Positions 51,705-61,836 of a stretch of DNA of 64,000 nt are shown here, in pieces (position 1 is the first letter of the stretch; every line of letters begins with the position of its first letter). Under the pieces are notes generated by a model. The model made no database searches. It was given only the letters and a program-made list of their open reading frames with translations, and was not told the DNA's origin. Both the position numbers and the translations under genes were made by a program. The DNA comes from Syntrophus gentianae (GTDB lineage Bacteria > Desulfobacterota > Syntrophia > Syntrophales > Syntrophaceae): assembly GCF_900109885.1 (NCBI RefSeq), contig NZ_FOBS01000007.1, positions 103,687-167,686 on the forward strand, read 5' to 3'.

Positions 51705-53702
51705 TCATGCCGGGGGAGGGAAAATGCCTTCTCCGGCTTCATTTTCCATCGCTTCCATTTTTTCCGTGAGGTCATCCCAATCCGTATAGGATTGTTGCAG
51801 ATCCCGATTGATCCCGTGCAGATCCTGCTGGAGCGTCTTGAGTTGTTCCGGGTTCCGGTAGATCTCCGGGGTGCAGAGGGTCGCTTCAAGTGTCCCTTTC
51901 TTTTCCTCCAGGGACGTGATGGATTTTTCCAGCGTGGAAAGTTCTTTTTTCAGGGCGCTGCGGATCTTCGAACGCCGGTTTCGCTCTTCCGCCTCGAGGC
52001 GCCGCATTTCCTTCCTCTGGAGCTTTCCCTCTCTGCCGTTATCGGATAAGACCGATCCTTTTGCCGCTGACGGCGGTGTCCCGATATTGCCAAGGGCCTC
52101 TTCCCGCTTGACAATAAAATAGGAATAATTGCCCTTGTATTCGAAAGCTTGACCATCCCGGATTTCGATGACCCGGTTGACCAGGCGGTCTAGAAAATAC
52201 CGGTCATGAGAGACCAGAATGACGGTTCCGGCATACTCCAGCAGGGCTTCCTGAAAAATATCCCGTGTCTTCATATCAAGGTGGTTCGTGGGTTCATCCA
52301 GGATCAGGAGATTGGCGTCCTGCATGAGGATCTTCAGCAGGGCAAGGCGGGATTTTTCGCCGCCTGAGAGGACGGCCACCGGTTTGTGGATGTCGTCGCC
52401 GGAAAAGAGGAAGGCCCCGAGGAGATTGCGCTTTTCCTGATCGTTGCACCGGGACGAAACGTTGTTGACGTCTTCGAGGACTGTGCGGTCGTAATTCAGA
52501 TTTTCCGCGCTTTCCTGAGAGAAGAAGGAAAGCTTGACGTGCAGACCGAAACGGACCTCTCCGGCGCTGGGATCTTCGACGCGGCTCAGCAGACGGGAAA
52601 GGGTGGATTTTCCGGCGCCGTTCATACCCACCAGCGCGACTTTCTCTCCCCGGGTAATCGTAAAATTCAAGTCGGAGAACACTTCGTTTTCCCCGTATGC
52701 CTTCGACAACCCGCGAACGGAAATCACATCCCGGCCACTGGAAGGGCAGGAGGGAAAAGAAATCCGGACGGTCTTTCCTGCTCCTTCCGCCCGGACCAGT
52801 TCCATCTTTTCAAGCATCTTGATCCGGCTCTGGACTTGCGCCGCCTTGGTGGCCTTATAGCGGAACCGTTCGACAAATTCCTGGATTTTCCGGATTTCCG
52901 CCTTCTGGCTTTCCAACTCCTTCAACAGGGCCAGGCGCCTTTTCTCTTTTTCTGCAAGATAAAAGGAATAATTCCCCTTGTAGAGCGTCACTTTTCCTTG
53001 AGACAGCTCTGCGGTAACGGTCGTAATCTTGTCGAGAAAGGTGCGGTCGTGGGAAACCGTGATCAGCGTGCCCGGGTAATCCCGAAGATAGCTTTCCAAC
53101 CATTCCATGCTTTCCGTATCCAGGTGATTGGTGGGTTCGTCCAGGAGCATGATATCGGGCCTGGCCAGAAGGATGACCGCCAGAAGGATTCTCATCTTCC
53201 AGCCGCCGGAGAATTCCAGGCAGTTTTTTGCAAAATCCGAATCCCGGAATCCAAAGCCATGAAGCACCTGCCGGGCACGAGCTTCGAAGGCGTAGCCGTC
53301 TTTGGCCTGAAAAGCAGCCATGGCCTTTTCGTAGGTCTTCAAAAAAGCCTCGTGATCCGGGCTGTCGGGTGGACAGAGGGAAACCTGTTCCTCGCAGTTC
53401 TTCAGCGTGGTTTCAAGATCCGACAAACCACTGCGTTTTTTGAGAAAATCAAGAATATGAAGGGATTCCAGCTCGATGAGATCCTGGGGAAGATAGCCCA
53501 GCGTCGTATTTTTCCGGTCGAGAATGTCGATGCTGCCGCCGTCCAGTTCCTGGCTTCCCGCGATGGCCCGCAGAAGGGTCGTCTTGCCCGCGCCGTTGTC
53601 TCCCACCAGACCCACACGGCTGCGCGGGACAAGGGTCCAGTTCACGCCGTCAAAGATCACCCGCTCGCCGAAGGCAAGGGAAATATTGTTTAAAGATATC
53701 AA
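51705..53702 (-). CDS. ABC-F family ATPase
   Basis: This 665-residue cytoplasmic protein has two ABC domains without membrane helices. Walker A motifs are GDNGAGKTTLL and GMNGAGKSTLSRLL, the signature motifs are FSGGWKMR and LSGGEKSR, and LLDEPTNHLD appears twice. The linker between them has the ABC-F helical arm (KEKRRLALLKELESQKAEIRKIQEFVER), and a C-terminal coiled coil follows (KIRSALKKELSTLEKSITSLEEKK). ABC-F proteins act on ribosomes in translation or antibiotic protection. No gene-specific role can be told. Confidence 0.92.
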   Translation of the reverse strand: MISLNNISLAFGERVIFDGVNWTLVPRSRVGLVGDNGAGKTTLLRAIAGSQELDGGSIDILDRKNTTLGYLPQDLIELESLHILDFLKKRSGLSDLETTLKNCEEQVSLCPPDSPDHEAFLKTYEKAMAAFQAKDGYAFEARARQVLHGFGFRDSDFAKNCLEFSGGWKMRILLAVILLARPDIMLLDEPTNHLDTESMEWLESYLRDYPGTLITVSHDRTFLDKITTVTAELSQGKVTLYKGNYSFYLAEKEKRRLALLKELESQKAEIRKIQEFVERFRYKATKAAQVQSRIKMLEKMELVRAEGAGKTVRISFPSCPSSGRDVISVRGLSKAYGENEVFSDLNFTITRGEKVALVGMNGAGKSTLSRLLSRVEDPSAGEVRFGLHVKLSFFSQESAENLNYDRTVLEDVNNVSSRCNDQEKRNLLGAFLFSGDDIHKPVAVLSGGEKSRLALLKILMQDANLLILDEPTNHLDMKTRDIFQEALLEYAGTVILVSHDRYFLDRLVNRVIEIRDGQAFEYKGNYSYFIVKREEALGNIGTPPSAAKGSVLSDNGREGKLQRKEMRRLEAEERNRRSKIRSALKKELSTLEKSITSLEEKKGTLEATLCTPEIYRNPEQLKTLQQDLHGINRDLQQSYTDWDDLTEKMEAMENEAGEGIFPPPA

Positions 53703-53818
53703 GGTCTAGCCCCTCTTTACACTGCCGCCTAATGCCAAGCGGTTTCTCAAAGTTCCTCCGTTAAGCAGAATTTCTAAAAAATTACAAGCCTTGAAAAGTA
53801 TTTTCCTGGAATTTTACA

Positions 53819-53846
53819 TTGACAAGGCGATCATCCTCTGTATAAC
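53819..53846 (+). promoter_or_regulatory. Sigma70-like promoter of ftsY
   Basis: TTGACA at 53819-53824 and TATAAC at 53841-53846 are separated by 16 bases, about 90 bases before the ftsY start. The match to consensus is good. Confidence 0.6.
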
Positions 53847-53935
53847 AGCCAAGGCAAGGCGGTCTTATTCGCTTGAGCAAAGATGAAGCGATTAGAAACG
53901 AGATCGGAATAATAACTGACGGAGTGGTTGATTCT

Positions 53936-54880
53936 ATGAGCATCTTTCAAAAGAAGCAGGGATTTTTTGAAAAATTGAAGCGAGGTCTCGCCAAAACACG
54001 AGACCTGCTGTTGACCGATGTCAACGATATCATTCTGGGAAAGAAGGAGATTGATCAGGAACTTTTCGACGAACTGGAAGAAGCCCTGATCGCGGCCGAT
54101 GTGGGGCCGGCTTTTACTTCGGAACTGATTGAAAAGATGACCGATTCGGTCAAGCGAAAGGAACTGGATTCACCGGAGCGGCTGAAGGAAGTCCTGCGCA
54201 ATACGATGAAAGCCATTCTGAAGAAGAACGAAGCGCCGCTTGTCCTTCCGAAGAATGAGGTCTTCACGATTCTCGTTGTCGGCGTCAACGGGACGGGGAA
54301 GACCACGACCATCGGTAAGCTGGCCAATCAGTTCAAGGAGCAGGGGCGGTCGGTCCTGATGGTGGCCGCCGATACTTTCCGGGCTGCGGCCATTGAACAA
54401 TTGGAGATCTGGAGTCAGCGGGTCGGGGTCCCCCTGATCAAGCAGAAAATGGAATCGGATCCCTCGGCCGTTGTTTTTGATGCGATTTCAGCGGCGAAGT
54501 CCGGCAAGGCGGATGTGCTGATCATCGATACGGCCGGGCGGCTGCACACCCAGGTCAACCTGATGGAAGAGATGAAAAAGATGAAACGGATCATGGGTCG
54601 CGAGCTTCCCGGCGCGCCTCACGAGGTTCTCCTCGTTCTGGATGCCACAACGGGTCAGAATGCGGTGAACCAGGCGAAGATGTTCAGCGATGCCGTGGGA
54701 GTAACCGGCCTCGTCCTGACCAAGCTGGATGGGACATCCAAGGGTGGTGTCATTCTCCGCATCGCCAAGGAATACAACATTCCCATCCGCTACATCGGCA
54801 TCGGCGAGGGGTTGGATGATCTCCGGGAATTCGACAGCGAGGACTTCGTGTCGGCCCTCTTCGAACAGGGCGATTCTTAA
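53936..54880 (+). CDS. ftsY: Signal recognition particle receptor FtsY
   Basis: This GTPase receives SRP-ribosome complexes at the inner membrane. From the ATG at 53936 it has 314 residues, with the NG domain: [15 protein letters not shown] (G1), [11 protein letters not shown] (G2), DTAGRLHTQ (G3) and [12 protein letters not shown] (G4). The acidic A domain of some bacteria is absent. The frame extends to a TTG at 53873, but the ATG has a better ribosome site. Confidence 0.95.
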   Translation: MSIFQKKQGFFEKLKRGLAKTRDLLLTDVNDIILGKKEIDQELFDELEEALIAADVGPAFTSELIEKMTDSVKRKELDSPERLKEVLRNTMKAILKKNEAPLVLPKNEVFTILVVGVNGTGKTTTIGKLANQFKEQGRSVLMVAADTFRAAAIEQLEIWSQRVGVPLIKQKMESDPSAVVFDAISAAKSGKADVLIIDTAGRLHTQVNLMEEMKKMKRIMGRELPGAPHEVLLVLDATTGQNAVNQAKMFSDAVGVTGLVLTKLDGTSKGGVILRIAKEYNIPIRYIGIGEGLDDLREFDSEDFVSALFEQGDS

Positions 54881-54935
54881 CGCCTCAAGATAACGCAGCG
54901 CTGTTCAAGAAAATCCGGGTTCCTCTGTTTTTCTC

Positions 54936-57398
54936 CTATTTCCCGTCCAGGGTCTGTCGGATCTTGTCGGCGATATCTTTGATGGTGAAGGGCTTCTGAA
55001 GAAAGCGAACCCCTTTGTCCATAATCCCGTGATGGGCGATCGTATCGGCCGTGTAGCCGGACATGAACACGATTTTGATTTCAGGATGGAGAACCTGTAC
55101 CTCTTGGGCCAAGTCCTTGCCGTTCATTTCCGGCATCACCATGTCGGTCAGCAACAGGTTAATCTCCCCGGAGTGTTCCGCGGCCAGTTTCAAAGCCAAT
55201 GACGGGGATGAGGCCTCCAGAACCTTGTAGCCCAAGCCGGTAAGCATCGTCCGGGAAAGCAACAGAAGGGCCGGATCGTCCTCCACCACCATCACGATCT
55301 CACCTTTGCCCTGCGGGATGTCCGCCGGCTTGAGGGTGGCAGTGGCATCTGCTTTGCCTGCATGACGAGGAAGGTAGATTTTGAAGGTCGTCCCTTCTCC
55401 CGGTTCACTGTAAACATTGATAAAACCATTGTTTTGTTTGACGATTCCATAGACTGTCGCCAGCCCCAGGCCGGTTCCTTTCCCTACTTCCTTGGTGGTG
55501 AAGAAGGGTTCGAAGAGGTGCGAAAGGACTTCGTCGGGCATGCCACATCCGTTGTCGCTGACAGCCAGCAGGACATAGTCACCGGGGACAAATCCGGCAT
55601 GCTCGGAGCAGTAGGCATGGTCTAAATTAACCATGCCTGTTTCAATGGTAAGCTTGCCTGCTCCAGATATCGCATCCCGTGCATTGACGCACAGGTTGGC
55701 CAGAATTTGATCAATCTGGGATGGGTCTATCATAACCGGCCATAGACTTGAACAAGGCAGCCACGCAAGATCAATATCCTCACCGATGAGACGCCGGAGC
55801 ATCTTCAACATGCTTTCCACGGTCTCGTTCAAATCGAGGACCCGGGGGCTGATCGTCTGTTTACGGGCAAAGGCCAATAATTTTCTGGTAATCTCAGCGG
55901 CCCGTCGGGCGGCATTGTGGATTTCCTGGAGATTGCCTTGCAGCTTTTCGGATAGATCTCCCCTTTCCAGAATGAGTTCCGAATACCCGAGGATTACGCC
56001 GAGCATGTTATTGAAATCATGGGCTACGCCGCCGGCCAAGCGACCCACGGATTCCATTTTCTGGGCCTGGATCAGCTGGGCCTGAAGCTTTTCCCGCTCA
56101 GCTTCAGCACGTCTGTGTTCGGTGATATCTCGAAAATCCCATACTCGGCCGATAATCTCGTCTCCCATACGCTGCGGGTTGGAAAAACGCTCAAAGACTC
56201 GACCATCCTTGAATTCAAGAATGTCCCGGCCTTCCACCTCCGGTTTGCTGTAAAGATCCCTGACCTTGGCAACGAATCCTTCCGGATCTTTCAAATTCTC
56301 CATGACATAGGCGAGCAATTTGTAATCGTCCGTTTTATCCATGACCGACATCGGGATGTGCCACATTTCGACAAATCTCCGGTTGAAAGCGATGACCCGG
56401 CGTTTCCTGTCCGCCGCGAGAATACCGTCGGCTGTGGCGTCCAATGCGGCTTGCAGAAGCGATTTTGATCGGAACAGCGCTTCTTCCGCACGTTTGTGCT
56501 CGGTGATATCCTGAAGCGTTCCATGAACCTTGACACACTGCCCTCCTTCGCGAATCGCCCTGCCGATGGCCTGAACCCATTTGACATTCCCTTTGGCTGT
56601 AAGGCACTGGGCTTCGAAATTAAGGGGTTTGTCTTCCTCAATCAGCGCCCGCATCGCTTCGGCAACCAGATGCCGATACTCCGGAAGGTAGTAACTCAGA
56701 TGCTCATCCGGTCCGGGGATGGGATCGCCTGGTTCGATCTCAACGATATCGTAGGTGCCGCGCGTCCATTTGGCCGTGCGGGATATCACATCCATTTCCC
56801 ATCCGCCGATCTTCGCAATATGACCGACTTCATTGAGCAGTGCTTCATTCTCCCGCAGCGCCTCTTCCACCCGGTTGCGCTCGGCGATATCCATTTCGAG
56901 GGCGCGATTGGCTTTTTCCAGCTGCAACGCTTTTTCTTCCAGCTTGCGGATCAGCGCTTCGTTGTATTGTTGAATATGGTTTTGTTCATCCCATATCGGA
57001 AGCTTTGCCGGCGAAAGCAAACCGTCTTTCTGCCTTGCCAGAACTTCCTGGATGCAATGAAGGAACGGTTCCGGCTCGATGGGTTTGATGATGAAGGCAT
57101 CCGCGCCGAGGTCCAGGGCGAGTTTTTCGTCCTTCGGTTCGGTGTAAGTGGCTGTATAGACAACGAAGGGAATCTGCTTGAGAAGATCATCCGATTTCCA
57201 GTGGCGCAGGAGTGTATAGCCATCCATGATCGGCATGAGGAGATCGGAAATAATGAGTTGCGGCAGCAGTTTCCGTGCTTTAAGCATGGCCTCCGCCCCA
57301 TGGCGCGCCTCATCTACTTCATAGCCGTTGCTTTCCAGAAGAAAACGCAGCATATAGAGATTTTCCTGCTTGTCGTCAACGATCAGGATTCGATTCAT
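54936..57398 (-). CDS. Hybrid sensor histidine kinase with receiver domains at both ends
   Basis: This 820-residue cytoplasmic kinase has an N-terminal receiver (Asp52 in [11 protein letters not shown]), a coiled coil, at least two PAS regions (for example [19 protein letters not shown] and [19 protein letters not shown]), HisKA with [20 protein letters not shown] around the phospho-His, a HATPase domain ([33 protein letters not shown]) and a C-terminal receiver with [13 protein letters not shown]. The Asp-His-Asp layout suggests phosphorelay. It overlaps the preceding response regulator by ATGA. Confidence 0.92.
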   Translation of the reverse strand: MNRILIVDDKQENLYMLRFLLESNGYEVDEARHGAEAMLKARKLLPQLIISDLLMPIMDGYTLLRHWKSDDLLKQIPFVVYTATYTEPKDEKLALDLGADAFIIKPIEPEPFLHCIQEVLARQKDGLLSPAKLPIWDEQNHIQQYNEALIRKLEEKALQLEKANRALEMDIAERNRVEEALRENEALLNEVGHIAKIGGWEMDVISRTAKWTRGTYDIVEIEPGDPIPGPDEHLSYYLPEYRHLVAEAMRALIEEDKPLNFEAQCLTAKGNVKWVQAIGRAIREGGQCVKVHGTLQDITEHKRAEEALFRSKSLLQAALDATADGILAADRKRRVIAFNRRFVEMWHIPMSVMDKTDDYKLLAYVMENLKDPEGFVAKVRDLYSKPEVEGRDILEFKDGRVFERFSNPQRMGDEIIGRVWDFRDITEHRRAEAEREKLQAQLIQAQKMESVGRLAGGVAHDFNNMLGVILGYSELILERGDLSEKLQGNLQEIHNAARRAAEITRKLLAFARKQTISPRVLDLNETVESMLKMLRRLIGEDIDLAWLPCSSLWPVMIDPSQIDQILANLCVNARDAISGAGKLTIETGMVNLDHAYCSEHAGFVPGDYVLLAVSDNGCGMPDEVLSHLFEPFFTTKEVGKGTGLGLATVYGIVKQNNGFINVYSEPGEGTTFKIYLPRHAGKADATATLKPADIPQGKGEIVMVVEDDPALLLLSRTMLTGLGYKVLEASSPSLALKLAAEHSGEINLLLTDMVMPEMNGKDLAQEVQVLHPEIKIVFMSGYTADTIAHHGIMDKGVRFLQKPFTIKDIADKIRQTLDGK

Positions 57399-57784
57399 GG
57401 TTTGCTCCAGCTTTCGGGAAGGGTCAAATAGCGCTCGATATCAGCGACGAAGGTTTCGGGGTTGATCGGTTTTTCCAGATAGCCGTTGCAGCCTGCCTCC
57501 AGGGTTTTCTCACGGTCACCCATCATAGCATAGGAAGTGACCGCCACAATGGGGACGTCGCTCAACGCTGGATTGCGTCGCAGTTCGCGGGCCACGGTGT
57601 ACCCATCCATCTGCGGCAGCTGGATGTCGAGCAAAATGAGGCAAGGCTGGATCCGGGATGCCAGATCGATGCCCGTGGGGCCGTCCACGGCAGGTACGAC
57701 TTCATAACCGTACTTTTCCAAAAGGAATGTCTCCATGTAGCGGTTCTGTTCGTTGTCCTCGATAAGTAGAATTTTCGGCTTCAT
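57395..57784 (-). CDS. Stand-alone response regulator receiver
   Basis: From the ATG at 57784 (GGGAGG site) this 129-residue protein is a single receiver domain. The phospho-Asp is D53 in LILLDIQLPQMDG and the acidic pocket is in LLIEDNEQN, with the conserved Thr/Ser near VTSYAMMGD and the Lys in YLEKPI. It has no output domain, so it would pass phosphate between proteins, as in CheY-like or phosphorelay carriers. Both neighbours overlap it by ATGA, so all three are translated together. Confidence 0.92.
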   Translation of the reverse strand: MKPKILLIEDNEQNRYMETFLLEKYGYEVVPAVDGPTGIDLASRIQPCLILLDIQLPQMDGYTVARELRRNPALSDVPIVAVTSYAMMGDREKTLEAGCNGYLEKPINPETFVADIERYLTLPESWSKP

Positions 57785-60042
57785 ACGGTACGTCCTCCCT
57801 TCTTGACGGGCAGCGAAATTGTGAAGGTGCTGCCGACGCCCCATTGGCTCTCTATGGAAATCCGGCCTCCGAGTAATTCAATCAACCGCCGGCAAATGGC
57901 CAATCCCAGCCCCGTGCCTTCGTAATTGCGCGTCAGGCCGGTGTCAATCTGCCGAAAGGGCTGGAAAAGATTCTGCAGATCCTCCGCCTTGATCCCGATG
58001 CCGGTGTCGGTCACCGAAAGAAAAAGAACGTCCTTCTCTATCTTTGCCGCAAGGGCAATGTGGCCGCAGTCGGTAAACTTGATGGCGTTGTTCAATAAGT
58101 TGATGAGGATCTGCTCGATACGCCGAGGGTCGCTGACCCATGTGCCGACTTCGGAGCCAAGGTCTAATTGCAGAGTCAATTCCTTCTTTTCCGCCAGGGG
58201 TTTCACGATGTCGGCAACCTTCTCGATGGAGGCGCGCAAATCAAAAGGTTCACAAGTGACTTCCAATTGCCCGGCCTCTATTTTCGAGATGTCCAGTACG
58301 TCATTGATCAGGGCCAGCAGATGCCGCGCGCTGCCACGCACCATTTCCAGCTGTTTGTTCTGCTCCGGATTCAGCGGTCCGGCGAGACCCTGGAGGATGA
58401 TCCCCGTGAACCCGATGATGGAGTTCAGCGGCGTCCGTAATTCGTGAGACATGGTGGCCAGGAAAGCAGACTTCAACCGGTCGGCCGCCTCTGCGCGCTC
58501 CTTGGCCACGACCAGTTCCGCCGTTCGCTCGGCCACGCGATGCTCAAGCTCTTCGGTGTAACGCTGCAGCTCCTTGTTCAGCTGTCGAATCCGATCCTCA
58601 GCCCGTTTAAGCTCGGTAACATCCGTACCGATGCTCAAAATCTCCGCCACCTCTCCCTGCTCGTTTCGCACGACTTTGTTGGCCCAAGAGATTAATACGC
58701 GATCGCCGTTGCGGAGAAGATTTTCATTGACGTTCTGCTCAAACGCCTCCGGATCTGCGTAGATCTGTTTCATGAGATGGCTGAGGTCGCGGCCGTTGCT
58801 GTCGGTCAATGGCACAATCGAGCCTATCAACTGGCGGCCCAGGATTTCCTCGGCGGAGTAGCCGAAGAAGCGCAGTCCGAATTCGTTCATGAAGGTGACG
58901 ATCCCGTCGGAGTTAAAGCGCAGGATTATGCTGTTGGCGAGTTCAACCAGCTCGCGGTACTTCCGTTCGCTTTCGCGCAAGGCCTGTCCGGTGAGATGTT
59001 GTTCTGTCACATCCCGGATGACCTCGATGGCGCCGCATCGAAATCCCGCCTTGTCGAAGAGCGGCGCCGCTACACCCCAGAGATGAGCGCCGCGTCCTTC
59101 GTTCAAGCTTGGGATGAAGGACTCCGCGTAAATCTTGTCGCCTTTGCGTTGTACGTATTTGTATATGGTTTCCAGTTGAGGTTCGGGCAGATCCAGGAGA
59201 TCGATGAGGATGGGGCGGCGCTCGCCGAAGAACGGTTCGGCGTAGGCGTAATCGCCAAGGCCCAGTACCTTGTCCTTGCTCACTCCCGTCATGACCTCGC
59301 AGGCACGGTTCCACGCGACAACCCGCTTGTCCTGATCGATGACAAAAGTGGCGTCCGGGAGGAATTCGATGATATCCGTGAGTCGCTGCAGTGCAGCCAG
59401 AATTGCCGCTTCTGCTTCCTTGCGCTCGGTGATGTCGGTAGCCACACCATCCCAAATGACCCGTCCATCGGATGTCTTGTACGGATGAGACCACACATGG
59501 ATCCAACGCCATTGCCCATCGGCGTTCCGCATGTGCATTTCCATCGTGAAGTCGGTCATGTTCCGGCGGCTGGCTGCTTCTGCCGCCTTCAGAGCCGGCA
59601 TCTGCTCCGGATCTGTTTGGGAGCGCAGCAGGTCGGCATTGCGCAGCACATCTTCCGCATTGAGACCGTGCAACCGCTCAACTCCGGCGCTGAGGTAGAG
59701 GAACCGTGGCGTACCGTCCCTATCGGAAGTAAATTGATAAACATAGCTTCCCGGAAGGTTGTCCCTGATTAAACGGAACCGTTCCTCGCTATCGCTGAGG
59801 GCGGCCTGGGCTTGAGCGCGGATTTTTCGTTCCGCGCGAAGGAGGAACAAAAGCAGGAGCGCCGTGACAAAGACGAAAATCCAGCCTTTGTAAATAGACC
59901 ATTGCAGGTGTAAGGCTGAATCAAGATGTAGAGCCGCAAGCAGCCTATCGGAGAGGAAAATCCAGAGGCCGGCGAACAGAACATAGGGCAGTATGATCCG
60001 GAGGATCATTCGTGAAGTGTCATTTTTCACGGCAAACTCCAC
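57781..60042 (-). CDS. Membrane-bound PAS sensor histidine kinase
   Basis: This 753-residue kinase has two N-terminal membrane helices (ILRIILPYVLFAGLWIFLS and IYKGWIFVFVTALLLLFLLR) with only a short loop between them, so it likely senses through PAS domains rather than a periplasmic domain. Three PAS/PAC regions follow, then HisKA (FLATMSHELRTPLNSIIGF), and a HATPase domain ending in GTGLGLAICRRLIELLGG. It is the first gene of a three-gene coupled signalling operon. Confidence 0.92.
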   Translation of the reverse strand: MEFAVKNDTSRMILRIILPYVLFAGLWIFLSDRLLAALHLDSALHLQWSIYKGWIFVFVTALLLLFLLRAERKIRAQAQAALSDSEERFRLIRDNLPGSYVYQFTSDRDGTPRFLYLSAGVERLHGLNAEDVLRNADLLRSQTDPEQMPALKAAEAASRRNMTDFTMEMHMRNADGQWRWIHVWSHPYKTSDGRVIWDGVATDITERKEAEAAILAALQRLTDIIEFLPDATFVIDQDKRVVAWNRACEVMTGVSKDKVLGLGDYAYAEPFFGERRPILIDLLDLPEPQLETIYKYVQRKGDKIYAESFIPSLNEGRGAHLWGVAAPLFDKAGFRCGAIEVIRDVTEQHLTGQALRESERKYRELVELANSIILRFNSDGIVTFMNEFGLRFFGYSAEEILGRQLIGSIVPLTDSNGRDLSHLMKQIYADPEAFEQNVNENLLRNGDRVLISWANKVVRNEQGEVAEILSIGTDVTELKRAEDRIRQLNKELQRYTEELEHRVAERTAELVVAKERAEAADRLKSAFLATMSHELRTPLNSIIGFTGIILQGLAGPLNPEQNKQLEMVRGSARHLLALINDVLDISKIEAGQLEVTCEPFDLRASIEKVADIVKPLAEKKELTLQLDLGSEVGTWVSDPRRIEQILINLLNNAIKFTDCGHIALAAKIEKDVLFLSVTDTGIGIKAEDLQNLFQPFRQIDTGLTRNYEGTGLGLAICRRLIELLGGRISIESQWGVGSTFTISLPVKKGGRTV

Positions 60043-60190
60043 TTGAATTTAGTCTCCTGTCAACAAAGGGAAGAATAGCCTTACCTTTCCCAATAATGCA
60101 ACAGTTATCTCAAGGCCAGCTTTCAAATTGAGAGCGTCTTTTCTGTCATCGCATCCGCCTTTTATAAATTGATGTCTGGCTTGTCGGATA

Positions 60191-60760
60191 TTACCTTGCA
60201 GTCTTCGGACAGGAATGCCCTTTGAGCCGTGTATCACAGACGATGATGGAACGGAAATATTGCATCCATTGGGTGATTTGCTTTCCAGAGGGATTGAATT
60301 TGAAAGCCTTCTGGACTACGTAGAAGCTGTCGTTGCCTTTAATGGCTTTGAACCATGTGTATTCCGGCTTGCCTGTAGACGGGTTCAGAGTGCAAACCTG
60401 CATCCAGATTGCGAAGGGATAGCCATTCTCCTTCCCCTTTGTGACAGAAGCGAATTCGGAGCCCTTGCAGGATGCGCCCCACAATTGCTGCATCTTTTCC
60501 TGATAACTCTCCGGTGTGACATTCTTGAGACCGAGATAAATGTTCGTGGTCACCATCTCTGTCCAATCCTGGACAGTCTGGTTTTGGGGAACCATTTCCA
60601 TCAGGATCATGTTCCCTTTCTTGGCCTGGAAATCAATTTTATAACCAGACGGAATGTTTTGGATAAGATTCTCATCTTTCAACTCAGCCGAAGAACAAAA
60701 CGGTGCGGCCAATAACAACAAAGAAATCACAAAACAGAATATCTTTAACTTCAGTAACAT
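60191..60760 (-). CDS. Exported hypothetical protein
   Basis: This 189-residue protein has a signal peptide (IFCFVISLLLLAAPFCSSA) and a mature region with several Cys (SCKGSEF, QVCTLNP, IIVCDTR) that may form disulfides. The pattern LIQNIPSGYKIDFQAKKGNMILMEMVPQ is unfamiliar. It stands alone before the phosphorelay operon on the same strand. No enzyme motif is seen. I do not recognise a family. Confidence 0.55.
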   Translation of the reverse strand: MLLKLKIFCFVISLLLLAAPFCSSAELKDENLIQNIPSGYKIDFQAKKGNMILMEMVPQNQTVQDWTEMVTTNIYLGLKNVTPESYQEKMQQLWGASCKGSEFASVTKGKENGYPFAIWMQVCTLNPSTGKPEYTWFKAIKGNDSFYVVQKAFKFNPSGKQITQWMQYFRSIIVCDTRLKGHSCPKTAR

Positions 60761-60953
60761 GTTGCCTCCTAATTGATTTCACAATCGTTTGATTAAACCG
60801 GTTCTGAGCGATTTATTACCAAGAGTTGGCGGACCGTTTGAGATATGCCCGGCAAGGATGGAACCGCGAGAAATGGTCAGGAGGAAATTGAAGCAAAAAA
60901 TGTGATAGGATGATGAAAAAACTGATGATGAAACGATCCGAGAAATTAAAAAA

Positions 60954-61719
60954 TAGTGTCATGTCAACATTAAAATGTCGTAAATAATATGATATATTTA
61001 TTCATAATCGACCCGGGAGGCTTTGGATTATGAAGAAATACATCGTAACGCTTACCGAAGAGGAACGTAAGATTCTTGTCGAGCTCACTTCCAAAGGGAA
61101 GCATAAATCACAGCAAATTCTGGACGCGTTGACCCTACTTGGCTGCGATGAGGGAGAGTTCCAAAAACAACGTTCGATAAACCAAGAAATTTCCCGCGTG
61201 CTGAACACCAGCATGAAAAAGATTGACCGTGTCAAAAAGCGATTTGTCGAGGAGGGTCTTGATGTTTTTCTCAATAGGCGAAAGGGAAGCCGCATCTATG
61301 TTAAAAAGGCAGATGGGGACTTCGAGGCTCACTTGGTTGCCTTGAGTTGCAGCGAGCCGCCTGAGGGTTTCGCACGTTGGTCTCTGCGGTTGTTAGCCGA
61401 CAAGGTTGTCGAACTTGACTATATTGACAGTATTTCTCATGAAGCGGTACGCCGTATTTTAAAAAAAACGAAATCAAACCCTGGCAAAGCAAGGGGTGGG
61501 TGATTCCACCGGAACAAAACGGCAGCTTTGTGGCGAATATGGAAATGGTTTTGGATGTTTATAAGCGTCCATTTGATCCACTTTATCCGGTTGTATGTAT
61601 GGACGAATCCCCAAAGCAGCTAATTGCTGAAAGAAAGGTTAACTGGCACTTTACCGCTGAAGATGCCCGGATAAAACTACAGCGCTTATAACCGATGCTT
61701 GATAGTTGACAAGACACTA
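60954..61719 (+). mobile_element. IS630-family element, internally deleted copy
   Basis: Terminal inverted repeats TAGTGTCATGTCAAC (60954-60968) and GTTGACAAGACACTA (61705-61719) match at 14 of 15 positions, and the ends fall on TA, the IS630 target. Inside is a transposase remnant that jumps from the MDESPKQL region straight to the C-terminal VNWHFTAEDARIKLQRL, so about 160 residues of the catalytic core are missing. The copy cannot move alone but still has both ends. Confidence 0.8.
61030..61691 (+). pseudogene. IS630-family transposase, frameshifted and internally deleted
   Basis: The first part (61030-61503) gives the N-terminal helix-turn-helix region (MKKYIVTLTEEERKILVELTSKG, then EEGLDVFLNRRKGSRIY). 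Within the run AAAAAAAAC at about 61462 a -1 shift is needed to continue as EIKPWQSKGWVIPPEQNG, and the second part (from 61500) runs to PVVCMDESPKQL, the first Asp of the DDE motif, and then to the C-terminal end. A shift at an A run can be programmed in this family, but the large deletion makes the gene non-functional anyway. Confidence 0.8.
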
Positions 61720-61836
61720 GCATGTCATCTGTTTACTCATCGCCCCAATCCCATGATAGGGAGGGACGATGAGTGGCTATGACAGAAAAAATTTTGCCCG
61801 AAAACGTTCTCCATCAAAGAAAGTCAGCGCATTTCT

